Positions 35,768 to 50,200 of a DNA stretch of 64,000 nt are shown one piece after another. The notes under the pieces are model-generated. The model saw nothing but the letters and a program-made list of their open reading frames with translations, was not told the DNA's origin and did not search any database. The stretch's first letter is position 1. Each line of letters starts with the position of its first letter. Position numbers and translations under genes: made by a program. The DNA lies in contig AP031357.1 of the NCBI GenBank assembly GCA_037833965.1, forward strand, positions 10,374,001-10,438,000, written 5' to 3'. Source of the stretch: Marchantia polymorpha subsp. ruderalis. Lineage: Eukaryota; Streptophyta; Marchantiopsida; Marchantiales; Marchantiaceae.

Positions 35768-36422
35768 ATATCTTGAATCTTGATAGTGGATATGAAACTC
35801 TGTGGTAATTGGATTGGAATTATCAACTTTCCATACGTTTAATCCATATCTCAAAGGTGTGCAAGTCAAATCATCCCATGAGATACTATTTACTACAAAG
35901 AAAGAAGAAGTTTAAGATGAATTTTAGTAAACTTCATGATAATTTGCGAGATCATTTTAAGCTTTTTGTTTAGTAATCGGCTCGCTCATGTGTTAATATC
36001 TTATGGGTTGTATAGAAATTGACGGCTTTGATTCATTAAGATTTTTTTCGGTTATAAGTCAGGGTGATAGTTTACCATTATAAATCAGTGAATGTATTAA
36101 GGAATCCATCACAAGTAGACAATCTCAAGAAAAGTTTAATGTGAGAATTGGAAAACATATTGAGAGAGACAATCATCTCTTAGTATGGGATCGTTTTGCT
36201 CAAGAAATAGAAGTGATTGATTCTGTGTGTATTTTTCATCGGACTGAAATTTTGTAAAGACGATGAGGAGGAAAAGTATGATGACCTTGATCTTGATTAT
36301 ATACTCAAACTACCTTCATTGAGTGATTCGTGTAGATTAAGCTTTCGAGCTGAATCTCGTCAGTAAATTCTAGTGTGTGTGAACTGTGATTTCTGTCCTT
36401 TAGTGGAAGAAAATTCCTAGAG
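35768..36422. other. Segment between the minus LTR and the plus primer-binding site
   Basis: This should include the left end of the plus-oriented Copia fossil, since a primer-binding site follows at once, but I could not match it to the LTR at 40136. No gene seen. Confidence 0.35.
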
Positions 36423-36434
36423 TGGTATCAGAGC
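36423..36434 (+). other. Copia primer-binding site TGGTATCAGAGC
   Basis: Exact match to the usual plant Copia primer-binding site, complementary to the 3' end of initiator methionine tRNA. It sets the left border of the internal region of the plus-oriented fossil. Confidence 0.85.
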
Positions 36435-39400
36435 ATCGTAACATCGATCTTCATTTCACAGCTTACTTGATTATATCTCCAGCGTTTGATTCACCTTAAC
36501 GGATTCAAAAGCATGGAATTTCCTCGCAGAGCGCATCGGCAAACAAACAAAAAACGACAACGTTCCTATCAAGAGTACATGCGTTACGACAATCACGGTA
36601 ACAAGAACTCTCACTCCACTCCTCTTAGTCTAAAGCTAGGTAATGGCAATGATTGTGGGGAACATGGCTATTGATCATATGAGTGTAGTGAATATCATCT
36701 TCAGAAGTACATCGAGGTTGTTCAGATTTCCTACAACACGTTAAAGAATTTCAAGCATTCGAGGTCTTTCAAATTTGCTACAACACGTTAGAGAATTTTA
36801 AGCATTCAAACATCATTCAGCTTAACCTCAATGATCAAGATAAGCATCGTAAAGTTGGCTTCAAAGAGGCTAACAATGTGTTTTTTGAATCTGATCTGGT
36901 TCCTAAATACAATGATGATGTTGTTGTTGTATTTTCCGCATTTCTCAGTCAAGTAGAAGAAAATCAATCTTGAATTTTTGACATCAAAGCTTTGTTGCAT
37001 TTAATTAGTCACAGTTCTTTGCTCTTTGATATTGAAAAAAAAACTAAACATCTTCCAGTAAGAACCGTGAGTAGCCAAATCCTTCCCATATGTGGAAAAA
37101 GCTCTCTAATCTTAAGCAAAATAAGGTTTTCGATGTTTTTTATGTGTTTGGTATTAAGCAAAATCTACTTTCCATAGATTGCCTCACCAATTTAGATTAT
37201 ATAGCATTATTTCACTATAAAAATTGCAATGCATTCAATGAAGCAAACCCACATAGTGTACTTCTTCAAGGAGAGCAAGACACACGCAACAGTTTCTACT
37301 GGCTTTTCAAGCCAAACTATTTGCATATGGCTCTCCTCACAACGTCATCTCCTACACGTCAAATCAGCTCTACTGACGTTTGAAATATTGAAGGACCTCA
37401 ATCGGATTTGCAAAAGTGTTCAATCACACAAGCAAAGCTTTGGCACTAACAAATGGAACATGCATACTATCAGAAAATTGATTTGATGATTGCCAAGAAG
37501 TTGATTGCATGCATCGCTCAGATTCGTCACATCAAGTCTCTTTGTATAACCTGTTTCATGGCCAAGCAAAGTAAGCACCGTGTGATCAAACACTCTTACA
37601 CACAGACCATGCGAGCATTACAATTGTTGCATTACAACCTCTACAAATTTCTTCCTTGTGATTCACTTGCCAAGAAACTTTACATCTTGATGTTCATCAA
37701 TGTTTTCATCAGATACATCTGAAATAGTATCTTCCATCCGAGCGGCCCATCATTTCACAATCTCGGATACCTTCTTCTATTAGAAGTATTATATCAGTTA
37801 TTATACCAAAGTGCTCAATAAATCGCTCGAGTGTCAAAGAGACAAAAATTATTGATAATTTAGATGCACGTCTTACATTCGATTGATCAATCAATATACC
37901 CGAATAGTATGCATCAATGATTGACGAGTTAAATCTTATCGACAAAAATGACACTTTGACCTTAGTCCCGCTACCACCTAGAGTCAAGGCAATCACTTGC
38001 AAATGTATTTTTTAGCTGAAGTAGTCACAAGAAAATTCTACACCATGACTCAAGTTTCGCCTAGTGGCAAGGGACTTTCAGAAAGAAGAAGGTACAAACT
38101 ATTCTGACACATTTGCACTCGTAGTAAAATGGTTGATTGTTAGAATCATTTCAGTCATAGCTGGCTCTTCTAGATGACCTATTATGCACCTCCATGTAAA
38201 AACTGCCTTTTAAAATGGCATTATTACGGAGAACGAATATGTACACCAACCCTCTAGATTTGCGAAAAGGGGTTTTGAAAACTTTGTTTGTAAGCTTAAT
38301 AAAGCCCTTAATGGGCTTAGACAAGCTACTAGGACCTAGTATGAATGCATAGACAAGTATTTACGTCTAGTAGCATGGACTCGTAACGACTCTAACCCAA
38401 AGCTCTACATCCTCAAGGAAATCTCTCTCATTGTTCTATTGATGTTGTATGTTGATAACATGTATATCATCGATAACAACCAGTTCACAATTTCTGAAAT
38501 TAAGATTGATTTATGACTAAATACAAGATGAGCAAATTGGGAGAGATTAAAAGTCATTTAGGAGTCAAATTTGTTAGAAGTCAGGAAGGACTTTTTTTGC
38601 ACCAAAAATCTTTTATTCTAAAGATTCTCAAGGCGTCTAAAATGGAAGATTGCAGATTGTTAGCACTACTTTTAAAGTGAGAAAATACTTGATTGAAAAT
38701 ACAAGTACTCCTTATGTCAATCCCACATTCTATCAAAAATTGATGGATTAGCTGCTCTTTGCGACAAACACAAGATTCGACATTTGCCTTGTTGTTAAGC
38801 AACTCTTTAGATTCATGATCAAGACTCAAGAATCTCTTTTGGAGATGGATTTCATACCTTACAATATTTGAAAGGTACGTTAGATCATGATTTGCTCCTT
38901 AAATAAGGTTTTCCGATTCAATTACAAGGATACATCGACGTCATTTGGTGCTCCTACATAAATATTTTTAAATCCACTGGAGCCTATGCTTTTATGCTTG
39001 CTAATTGGACAATCTTTTGATGCCCCAAAAAGCAAGCTTTGGTATCACTTTACTTTATTGGAAGCAAATACAAGACCCTTTCATTCGATGCTAAGAAGGC
39101 CATTTGGCTTTGCCAAGTGGTCAAAGAAATAAATCCAACAATGCTACCGCCTACATCACTTTCATGTAAAGATCTCAAGTTAACATCCGCAATGGACAAC
39201 TCTAACATTCATCTTGAGAAATCTCCAATGGTCATCGCGACAACAAAAGTGCCATTAAATTCGCAAAGAATCTAGTGTTTCATGCATGCAACAAACATAT
39301 AAGCATACAACATCATTTTATTAGGGAAAGAGTTGCTCTAAGCAACATTATAATCAGTTTTTTGTCAATGAAGATTCAGTCAACAAACTTGTTGATTAAA

Positions 39401-39854
39401 ATCTTGCCAAAGTCAAAGTTCAATCAACAACAATATTTCTTAGGCCTCCGTAGTATGTCAACTATGACTTATGATTCTCTTGTCTTCCTACTGAGCAATT
39501 CTAACGCCTAATCTGAATGAAAAATTTGGCTTCTTTTCTAATTCTAAAGACCTTGCGTAGGTTTCTTGTGTACTCCACTAACTAAGCCGCAGCCTCTTGC
39601 CAACTCAAGTAAACGCCAAGATGTCTCTCAATAGCTAAGACATAGTATTTGTTGAAATCGTCACCTACAAATTCCAGTTGATGAGGGTGTACTCAATAAC
39701 ATTGGGACCAACATGAGCAGATGTTGAGGCTTTAAAGACATAGTAACATCTCCTCTGCAGAAATAAGTTATAGAGATTCAATTCTCTTTTAATGCTCGCA
39801 ACACACTGCTTCCATGCATCGTTAGTCGGCCTTCACAAGTAAGCCAAGTAATTT

Positions 39855-40065
39855 AAATAACATGCGAAGAAATCTTCATAACATACAACATAATGACTCC
39901 CCATGACCCTTGAAAATTGCCTTGTCCTTGCCTCTCAGATTTGACAAGACTCCACAAGTGCGCAAAGTAGTTGCAATAACATGCGAAGAAATCTCCATAG
40001 CATTGATCATAGTGACACCTCATGACCCTCCAAAATTGCCTTGCTTTTGACTCTCAGTTTCAACA
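39855..40065. repeat. Two-copy direct repeat near the 3' end of the plus Copia fossil
   Basis: AACATGCGAAGAAATCT with a downstream CCATGACCC and AAATTGCCTTG block occurs at about 39859-39950 and again at about 39975-40060, period about 115 bp. Confidence 0.75.
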
Positions 40066-40135
40066 TTTTTTGAACAAATTTTTACGAGTTTGATGTTGAT
40101 ATCAACAATTGCTTTTTGCACTCTAGAGGAAGTAT

Positions 40136-40465
40136 GTTAGTTATACGTACTGTTAGGATGCGTACAATATATCAGATAGTTTAGTATGTTGTCTTATTTT
40201 AGCAATCATCTTATTCTAAAGGTGAGGATCTAAACAAACCAGTATATCAAAAATGTAGCCGTTGTGTTGATAAGGGATAAGTCAACACTAGAAGACAATA
40301 TACACTTGACTATATGTAATCTTTCACTTCACTAATAATTCAGTTAGCTTGATTACAATCAGCGTAATTCTAACATGGTTCACAGAGCGTAATATTCTTT
40401 CCTCAAAACATCAACGAGCGAATGTTTTGACGGTAGCCTCCTTCCTTGTGTATTTCAAAATTTTT
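40136..40465 (+). repeat. 3' LTR of the plus-oriented Copia fossil, related in reverse to 35040-35767
   Basis: It begins TGTTAGTTATACGTACTG after a purine-rich tract. Blocks such as GATAAGGGATAAGTCAACAC, CATCAACGAGCGAATG and TTGATTACAATCAGCG correspond to reverse-complement blocks at 35040-35310. It lacks the tandem-repeat middle of the other LTR. The two are clearly diverged, so the insertions are old. Confidence 0.7.
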
Positions 40466-43250
40466 CCTGATTAGCCGTTAATTCAATGAGTTCTGAACTT
40501 GTCGGAGACAAGTTCGTTTCACATATAGCCATGCACTGGTCATATGAGAACAATCCTTGAGTATTTCAATAGTGCATAGTTGTTGTTTTCCATTTGCTTG
40601 AACTATCTAAGGCTTTAGTGTTGCTTCAGGTGCACTTGCGTGTCAAATTACTATAAGGTCTCTTCAAGACTAAGGAAACATAGTTTAAGAGTTCTCTGTG
40701 ATCAAATAGATGGTTGAATTATGTATTATGCCTGAGATACACAGATTTATATTTCAATCAAAATTTGATCTACAAAATTGAAACAAACGATTATACCAAA
40801 AATTGATTTTTGGCTCATCTCTCCAAATAAGTAATGTTTTGAAAAGTTATACGATCTTCCTTAAGCACATTCTTCTTCGTCAACTACCTCTTCACGTTTG
40901 GATCTAAGAAACATCTAAACGCATGGATTGTATACTTGCTTGTAAATTTTAACATGCTCTTCAAATGATTTGAGGTTTAGAGTCCAAGACCACAAGCCAA
41001 TACTTAGGTGAAACCAGCTGTTGGAGAGATGCATCTTTCAGAATTACTTTAGAGCAATCAAGCGTAACGTAGATACTTGAAGATAAAGCTAGGATTGGGG
41101 CTTATCTACAATACTCCTAGCATAAGGCAAAAAAAGATCAGTTACAAAAGCTACCCCCGTCTTGTGAGAAGCTTATGTTCTACCATTCATATCAAAGTAT
41201 ACTTCTAAACGTTTGTTGAACCATCTCTCAATTCTAGTAGTCAACTTACTAACTAATTGATGAATTTTGAAGAAACCAAAAGCTTCTTAATAGGTTGAAA
41301 TTATTACTTAGAATTTCATTTAGACAGTCTGATTTTTCATGTAACAAATATCCTTACTATATTAGAAAAATAAGTCATCTTTGCTTATCTTCAATAATGC
41401 ATTGTATTAAAAAATTTTATTTACGTCTTATTAATTTTTTTTTGAAATACACCAACAGTTGAGATCTTCAACTTAAATGATCAAAAACTATATGTCTTGA
41501 ACAATGCAATACTTATAATCCAACTCTTATATTTTTGAAAAAATGTGTCAAACCATAAATACAATACTCTAAGGCCATTGAAAATAGATGATTAGATTGA
41601 TCCAATTTAAAAATTGGATCTATGATGAGGCTAAATTATTTACATGTTTAGGATAAAATCTGACAGATGATACGATATAAGAAATATAAAAGCATTATTT
41701 TATTAAATTAGATATTGTATTTGCTTACTTTAGTATTTTGATATTCGTAAAGATTCTATATATCTAATATTTTGATATGAATTTCTGTTCACTGGAAGAT
41801 AAAAGAAACGGCAACATAATGATTATTAAGAAATTTTGTCATATATTTTGTAAGTAATAGATCTCACAGTAGAATCTCAACATTCAGTACACAATTTTAA
41901 TCTATAAAGTGTTTTTTATTCATACCGCATGCATAACTGACTGGTTACAAAATTAAAGGTAGATACAAGTTAATTTTGATTGTGGCATTTATTATTGTCT
42001 ACTGGGGTTGATTATCAATCTAGTATATATCATTTGACTATTCCTGATCAATTTATGATGTCTTATTATCTTCAAGAAGTAAACTTTGGTGTCATGTGGT
42101 GATAAAAAAATTATATATTTTATGGCATTTCAACTATTTCATATAAATTTTAATTCGTATTTTTTTCTGAATTTACAAAAAATTATCAAAATAAATTGTT
42201 ATTATTAATCATTTTATATATTGATTTTTACCATATGATATATCTGAAATGTGAAAAAATTAATTAAATTTCGTTTTAATAATAAATTGATGTTGTTCAA
42301 ATAATAAATTAATGGTTAGTATTCTATAAATATCATGTAGATTTAGAACAACGCATAAAATAACATATGATTTATAATTCAATTGATCATTCATGAAATG
42401 AATTCAAATTATACATACTTGTAAGACTCGAAAGGTACATTTGTGGTACTTTATATGTACGAGAACTCTTGAAATCAATTGTAAATTCAAGTTATAGATT
42501 TTTCTTTCATCACATTAAATCCTCAAAAATGTCAAGAATCTTCATATTTCAAAATCATAATATTCCAACTTGTCATGTATAGACAAAAAATTGACAGAAC
42601 GCATAAACTCATACACACACTTGTACACATAAAGTTGAATATTGCAGTTTAAAAAAAATAAGCATTGAACTAAGAGTACACTAAGTGTTAATAAGTTTTA
42701 TAAGTATTGCTATGTATTTTTATTTGTTAACAAATATTTATACAAAATAAATATATATTTTTTGAAAAATTATTTACTAATAGTTGTACCACAATGGTGA
42801 ACTGAAGTTCACGAGCAATTTCCATGACAGTTTGTTAACATGTTAACATTCTCAACAATATGATCATATTCTTGACATTTGTATGTTTCTAAATTTTTTT
42901 ACAAAAGATTTGATATTTACACATATCATGATATTTTTTCCTTACCCATGTTAGATGTATTTACATGTTCTAGAGATAATATTCTTATATGTATATATAT
43001 TACGAAAACAGAAATTCGGTAAGTTTCAAATGTTTAATCTATGATAAATCTGTTGACACATATAATTTGAGTCACAAGATACATTTAATTGATAATTGTA
43101 GTAATTTTATGTGCTAAAAAACTGTCATTCTCCTATGCGGAGATCAAGAAAAAGCTTCATAAAATATTTGATTATTAAGAAAAAATGGAAAACTTTCATA
43201 ATCTTAAAAAAACATTCTTTTACGTTTTGTATTTTTGGGTATTTTTTTTT
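40466..43250. other. AT-rich intergenic stretch, no gene seen
   Basis: Very AT-rich with few open frames. I found no coding similarity, RNA gene or clear element border. Old repeat debris is likely but not recognisable. Confidence 0.55.
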
Positions 43251-44282
43251 AACGAAGAAATTTTTATTATTCTAGATAGTGTTAAGAAGGGTATTACTTT
43301 TGCCTACGTAGCTACCAAGGGAGTCTTTTTTGTTATGCCATATCTTTTGAAAGCGCTGTGATATATTGATGATGTTTATTAAGTTTTGTTGTTAGTTTGC
43401 TGAGTATTGATAAGACACATGGTTGCGAGAGAAATGTAGGTACCGAATTAGTTGGTATACAAGTCTAGAGTACGTCGATACATCAGAGAACGGCCATGTG
43501 CAAAAACCTAGGTAGGAGTTTTCGAATAAAGACGCGATTTTAAGAACTTGCAGTGCCATGTGCTTTTCTCTCAGAGCATCATCTCACTTCATGGCCGCCA
43601 GACGTTCTTTTCTCGTAGTATGCCGAAAGAGCAAGTATTCACATTCCTGAAATCTGTCATGGACTTTTGGGAGCTTCCCTGGGTGATAGTTTAAGACGTT
43701 AACCTTGTCCAGAATTCGGAGCTGGTCTGTCGTAAGACTCACTCTCGAATACAGGCAGAACCCTAATCCTACACGCTTTGACGCACCAACGAAGGACGAA
43801 ATGTGGAAGGGCTCGGGAATTTACGGAATATTCACGGATTCACAGATAATTGTACGGCTTCAAGGACACGGTTCTTTTGCCGTGTTCTGGATTGCACGAT
43901 GATGGACCCGTGCGAGATTAATGACTGATCCTATGCGTTGGACGTAAGAAATCCATGAAATGAAAAGAATGTAAAATTGCATGTGTCATCTTCCCAGTTT
44001 GAGGGTTTGCTCTGTTGAATCATGAAAAGTGAAAATGCCTTGCGAGACTGTCGCAGAGGTCAGAAGTGCCGTGAGGCACTTGTGTAGTGGTGTCAAAGTT
44101 GAAGGTGACAGAATTTCATGTGCCTCTAGTCGTGTCGCATCTAATGGTCGAAGGGCAGTGGGGCAGTTTACCAATTCCAGCTGAAGATCAGTCTGCTGGA
44201 GGGGTTGAGATTCAAATTAGCCTGATCATCAAGTGAATTGGATATCTGTCCTGCTCATTGTGCAATTCGAATTGAAGATCCA
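43251..44282. other. LTN1 upstream region
   Basis: Base composition becomes balanced towards the gene, consistent with a promoter and leader. Short open frames (43705-43902 plus, 43986-44174 minus) match nothing. No clear TATA box or paired regulatory motif was identified. Confidence 0.4.
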
Positions 44283-47200
44283 ATGGGGCGCAATAAGGGC
44301 GATCCTGCTCGAAGCAAGGCCCGGCCTTCTAGTAGCAGGTACGATTTGGTCATTAGAAATCAAATAAACTTCTGATATAATGAATTATCCATGTAAATTG
44401 CTACGTCCATAGCTTTCGGAACAGATACTTTCTAGTACGCAGTTCAGAATTGTTGTTTTGTTCTAAGAACAGCATGAAAGAGCATGCATTTGAATCGAAA
44501 ACAGCTGCGGAGACCCGTCCTTTTAAACGTCTCTTTCTGCATTGCAGCTTCGCGGCATCTCTTCTTCAGACACCAGTTGCATCTGCTGTTGGATTTGGAG
44601 GTTATGTAGGAAGTGCTCGAGTTGAAACAGGGCCTTCTCCTGATGGGGAACTTCTTACGGTAATGCCAATTGCTTTCTTGAGTTCACGTCGCACTAGTCA
44701 ATCGTTTTCAAAGTCTGATAAAGAATGCATGGTGATCGTCAATATGCCAGAGTCGTTCATAATAAGAGTTTCAAGGCTGAAGATAATTGCATGTAATTTC
44801 AGTATGTATTTTGAATTTTGGTGAAGCGGATTTCATATATAAACTACGTGAAGGGACCTCATTACAGTCTCTGCATTCCTATTCAGCATGTACATGATCT
44901 ATGCTAGCATTTCCCTTCTTTACTACCCTATCGGTACCTTTCAATTAGCGCCCCCCCCCCACCGCTAGCTGAGGTCTCGGCTTTATTGCTTTCGCCGTTC
45001 GTCATGCACGATTCATTACTGATGCTGTTCGTCGACTTGAGCTCTGTTGGATTCTCTTGGTTCAAGCTTCATTCACATACGTTAATACTTCCCCCTGGGA
45101 TTCGTTGGCATTTGTTCTAACCAACGTGGGATCCACGGCTTACATCACGGCCCTCAATGTCATGCACAACCTTTTCATCTCAATTACAGCCCCCAAGGCC
45201 TGTTCCGAGTAGAAGTGTACTCGGTCTCGCTATGTACATATTGGAAGAGACCTGATAGGTCTGAAAGTTGCAGGTGTCACAAGTGATAATTTGCATCGAC
45301 TTGTCCAGTTCTTATGGATAGATCATATGTCGTGTGATTTGTGTCAGGATGTGGACGGGGAAGCGTCTCTGCATCTTAAAAGGTTGTCGAAAAAGGATTC
45401 GACCACCAAGGTACCCATGTTTCGCTCTTTATGTATGAAAGGAGCAGTTGGGAAAACTATTGACTTAGTAGTTCGTGCGCAAGAAAATGCTACCGTTGTC
45501 GGATTGCTAAGGTCTCGATGTAACAATCTGGTGACTTATTGCAGATGAAAGCTTTGGCAGCTCTTACAGCCCTTTTTAAAGACCGCCCTGCTGCTGAGCT
45601 CTCTACACTTTTACCTTCTTGGGTGAGTTTCTCTTTTAAAACCTCTTAGCAGTGCTGTAGAAGCAGGGACGAGTTTTTGCTCTTAGTCTGTAAGACTCAA
45701 AGTAGATGGGTTACTGGAGAATCTTTCCACATAGTTGGATGCAGGGAAGCTTTAATCGATAAGTCTGCGTCTCTAATATGAGACTATGTAATATGTGTCA
45801 GGTATTCGAGTATAAAAGACTCGTTCAAGATAGTAGTCGTCAGGTCAGGGAAAGTTCTCACATTGCCATGACAGCTCTCGTAAACTCCGTCGGGTACGTT
45901 CTCCTTTCGCGTAAATTACTTTCAGCAAGTATTTGGACTACCAGTGTTGAGGTTAAATGTAGAATGGTTTTTGTTCCCCTCAATGTCTGCAATGTTGATA
46001 TGGACAGTCTCCTGGGCTTCAGACAGTTTTCCGCAATTCTCATTGTGTTCAACTCTTCAATTAATTGATGTGCAGACGAGGGATTGCTCCACATCTGCGA
46101 TCTTTAATGGGACCATGGTGGGTTGCACAGTTTGATCCTTCTCGAGAAGTTTCAGAAGCTGCGAAATGCTCTTTCCAGGTGCGCTCACTGCTTGGATATG
46201 TGATTGCCATTAGGGTTATCAGGTGTACAAGAGGCGGTACCCGCTGTCAGCGTCTGTGAACGTGGTAGTTTTGTGGTCAAAACAATAATCATGATGGAAT
46301 TTTCGATTGAAAATGCTGTCATTAAGCTTGATGGGATTTTTGATCAAAGTTTGGATCTATTGTTTTATTTTTCAGACTGCTTTCATTGGACAGAAGAAGC
46401 GGCTGGAAGCTCTTATCTACTGTGCGAATGAGATTTTTATTCATCTCGATGAAAATTTGAAAAGCACTCCACAAACTATCTCTGACAAGGCAACACCCAT
46501 TGAAGAAGCAACTGAGAAACATGAACGGGTAAATATTTGAATTATCGCTAGTAATTTATGGAACTTACGTGGAATGCGTCGGAATGCGTGTCATCGTCAT
46601 CTGTGGCTGTTTTGTTTCTCATTTGTTCTTGCTTCTGGGCTATCGGGTAACTTGTGTATCACCTTGACGACTGTTTCGTTTAATGGAAGATGTTGATGAA
46701 GGCATATCAACATGTGCGTCCATCCACTCCGTTTATTGTGTTTTGGGGTTTGGACAGATGCTGGTATAAACAAGTATTTTTTCTTTCTGTGCAGGTCGTT
46801 TCATGTTCTCTGCTTGCTATGGCCGCCATAATTGACGTCCTTGTGGGATCACTCAAAACTGGACCAGGCCGTTTGGACAGCCCTGTCGATGTGGATGTGG
46901 CAGCAAAGACACGGGTCTTAGTAACAGAGGCAGCAACAAAACTTTGTTGGAATCACAAGTACATTCGTGATTACTTGAAGTCTAAGAGTTCACGCATTCG
47001 TTCGGCTGCTTATCAGGCGTTAAGGGCATATATTCAGCATATACCTGAAGTATTCAAAGATAGTGACATGGAATCGGTTGTACCTTCAATCCTAGGGACG
47101 TTTTCAGAGAAAGATACTGGTTGTCATCAACCTATGTGGGATATGATTCTTTTATTTGCCCGGAATTTTCCACAAGCCTGGGGTGTTAGTTCGGTAAAGA

Positions 47201-50200
47201 AGGTTGTATTTCCCAGGTTATTTGGTTACTTGCGGCATAGTTGCTATGGTTCAGAACTACTTTCCTACCCCTCTTTGCTACCCTTCCTATCGTTGATACC
47301 TCCTGAACATGTTATTCCCAGTCAAGCTTTCATTCTTGAATTTTTAAGCAGCTTTTGGCGCGGGCGACCTGGTCCTCAGCTGGGGTCAACTTATTGGTCT
47401 GCTCATTTGAAAGCCCTGCAAGAATGCCTCATATGGGCAGTAAAGAACGCCAAAAGGTGAGGCCTCGTCTTGTAGTGGAAAGAGCTCAACTTTCTTCAAA
47501 TCGATCGCTGTATATTCTATGTGCATGCGTATTTCAGAGAGTAGCTAAGGAAGGAGCAAAACCCTCCCTCGTTATCTTTGTTTGTACAGGTTCGCGGATG
47601 CAGAAGGATCTAATGTTTCTGATCTTCAAGTCGCACTAATCGACGGAGTTCTTCTGAAGTTGTTGTGGTGTGATTACATTGGGACATCTACCAGCCATGC
47701 CGTACCAGTGACCTCCACTCCGATGGTCACCTCTCACGAAGCCCCTGTTGATTCTACAGAATCTAGCCAGACTCACCTATCAAGAACAGCGGCTGAAGGC
47801 AGTGGAGCCGAAAGTTTATCTAGCAAGTCAGCAATCACAAATGAGGATTTCAGCAAAGATCTCTGTTCATGCATTGTCGACATCATCCAGTCTTTATCTG
47901 AACATGAACTATTGGCTTCCTTTTGGACTGAGTTCCAGGACATCTGTCTTAAGATTGTTGAAGAGGCCGGGCGCCGTTGGCAGTCCTCCCGGGAAAATGA
48001 TAGGCGCTTATTGCATATTGCTGAGTTTTTTGTTGTGCTGGGCATTAAGACTTCAAAAAATGGGACTGTGAATAGATGGGTGTTGACAAGTGCAGTGAGA
48101 CCTTTCGTTTGCAAAGCCTTCCCGAACATCAAGATTCTGGTAATTTTTTTTGTCTTTCAATGCAGAGGCATTTGCTGTCGATATTGTCTTGGCCTGGATT
48201 TTTTCAAGTATCTTTAGCTCCTAATAGGTGCAATTGGTTCTCATCGATCAGCTCCGCCTCTCAGTTTAAGAATAACTTACCAGCTTCTCTTCGATAGCTC
48301 GAGGGACGTTTTACAACTGATGATTTCAGTGGAATGGCATGTGCACTAAACGTGGAAACCTTGGCCCAGATAGAAGATATTAGTTTGGCCTCACTTCAGC
48401 TTGGGAGACCACAAGCTTGACTCGGGTTTCTGTTCAGGTCTTGAACTCAAAGATCATGTTTGATGCTTTCGTACGCAGGGTGATCCTGAGTCTATCAGAC
48501 TTCTTGCAAAGTTGACTTCTATTTACGGTCCTACAATATTTAATGAGCTTGGTATTTCTTCAACTAAAGAACTAGAGTCTGAAGTCAGAGACCAGGACTT
48601 CAAGGATCATGAGCGTATGCTGCAATATTTCAAGGAAGGAATTGTACCATGGTGCCTAGATGGCGACGACGAACTAAGTGAAGCGAAAGCTGAATTAGTA
48701 CTAGCTTTTATACAGAGCCCTAAATTCCAAGAGGAGTGGGACTTTGTCGTCGCTCACGTAACTGGGGGCCTGGGCGACACTGAAAAAAGCGTGGATCTGA
48801 AGTCAGTTGGAGTTTTATCAACGTTATTGGAGAAAGTAAGTGAGATTGGAGGTGTGACTTCAAGAAACCAAGGTGTAGTTGGCGGAGAGAAGGATACCCT
48901 ATCGGAGTGGTGGAAGTCTCCTAGAATAGATAATGCAGCTTTACGTGTGGCCTCCAGTGATCAACTTTCGCATCCTGCTTGCTACCGCCTTGTGAGGTAA
49001 GTTGGGAGTACACCTTTTTACGTAATTTTGAATAGTGTCACCGAGATAACCGAACGCTACCCTACTTTCAATGGGTTGATTTCCGTTCTAACATATACAC
49101 TTTTTCCTTATATGATGTTGGGTTTATCCTTTTCAGGAGCGTTTTGGGAGGCATGAGGTCTGATGCCAGGGTTCCATCCACCGCCTTCAACAAGGCTACT
49201 GTACAGATCGAGACACCTGGTAGCAATTGTCAGTCTGTCACATTGATCGTCTCAGACAACGCTGCGAAGCAGATCTTGCAGATACTTCTGATGCGTATTC
49301 TCTCGGTACTAGCTTTATCAGATAGCCTTTGGGTAAAGTCTGTACCTTCTCGATTTGTGGACAGTCAAGACAGTGAACTTCTGACGTTTTCTGTCGATCA
49401 GAATCGTACGGAAGAAGTGTTAGAATTAGCTGCAACTGCAGTTCGCGTTGTTCGTGAAGGTCTTCAATGTCTTCGATCTCTGGACAGAGATTCGACCGTA
49501 AGTGGAAAGCTGGTGGCTGCTTTGTTCTGTCTACGTTGGGGATGCCCAAAGTTGGCTGATACACCTTTGTCTGGCAATGATTCTGACTCTGAGGTGGATA
49601 GTGAAGAGGATGAAGGGTCTGAGGATGGTTTCCTTTTAGATGAGGAAATTGTGCAGCGGAGTCCTGTCAATATCTTAGATGAAGTTCCAGGACCGGTTCC
49701 TGATGAAACTTCCGGTGAGCTACAACAAGAGTGGATAGATTTGATGGAGTCCGTAAGAGACATGCGACTTGAATTGTCTCCTCTTTTCTGTAAGAGCTTC
49801 AGTCCCCTGACGAGGTTCCGAGTTCGTCAGATCTTGATTCATTGTCTCAGGGATGCCGTTTTTGATGCAAATTTTGAGACGCCCCATCGAGTAGCGGTCA
49901 AAGTCGCAGCTTGGGCGAAAGAAGTAGTCACGTTTACGTGCGAGGGTCCAGGAGAAGTGTCTGATGCCTTGGACATGCTGCTTGCTTCGGGTGATTGTTG
50001 GCCCCAGTGGGTGGATGTGCCTTCACTACTGCAGATAAAGCCGGGACAGAATTTGGTTGCTCGCAAGGTGCCTCACGAGTTACAGGACTCTCAGGTTAGT
50101 AACAACCTTAATTTTCGGTTTCACATCAAGACAATTTCTCAAAAAACGTGACAGCTTGAACACGCAGATAGGCTGGACTCTATTCAAGCCTACCTGCGTA

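Larger units (their letters stand above)
36423..40465 (+). mobile_element. Ty1/Copia LTR retrotransposon fossil, plus orientation
   Basis: A broken, old copy. Parts in order: primer-binding site TGGTATCAGAGC at 36423-36434, complementary to initiator Met-tRNA as in plant Copia elements; a protease and gag-pre-integrase region (about 37000-37700, with GIKQNLLSIDCLTNLDY and a KSLCITCFMAKQSKHR zinc-finger-like stretch); a reverse transcriptase region (about 38040-38600, with KLNKALNGLRQA and a LLMLYVD-type motif); an RNase H-like region (about 38900-39500); a purine-rich tract; and a 3' LTR from about 40136. The protease-integrase-reverse transcriptase order marks Copia rather than Gypsy. Many breaks; it cannot be active. 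A matching left LTR was not recognised. Confidence 0.85.

Noticed and set aside
44951-44960. Poly-C run in a Listerin intron
   Set aside because: A plain homopolymer, possibly length-variable or a sequencing-sensitive spot, with no evident function.
45291-45347. Upstream extension of Listerin exon 3 as coding
   Set aside because: A clear acceptor before GATGTGGACGG at 45348 fits phase and family alignment; the extension does not.
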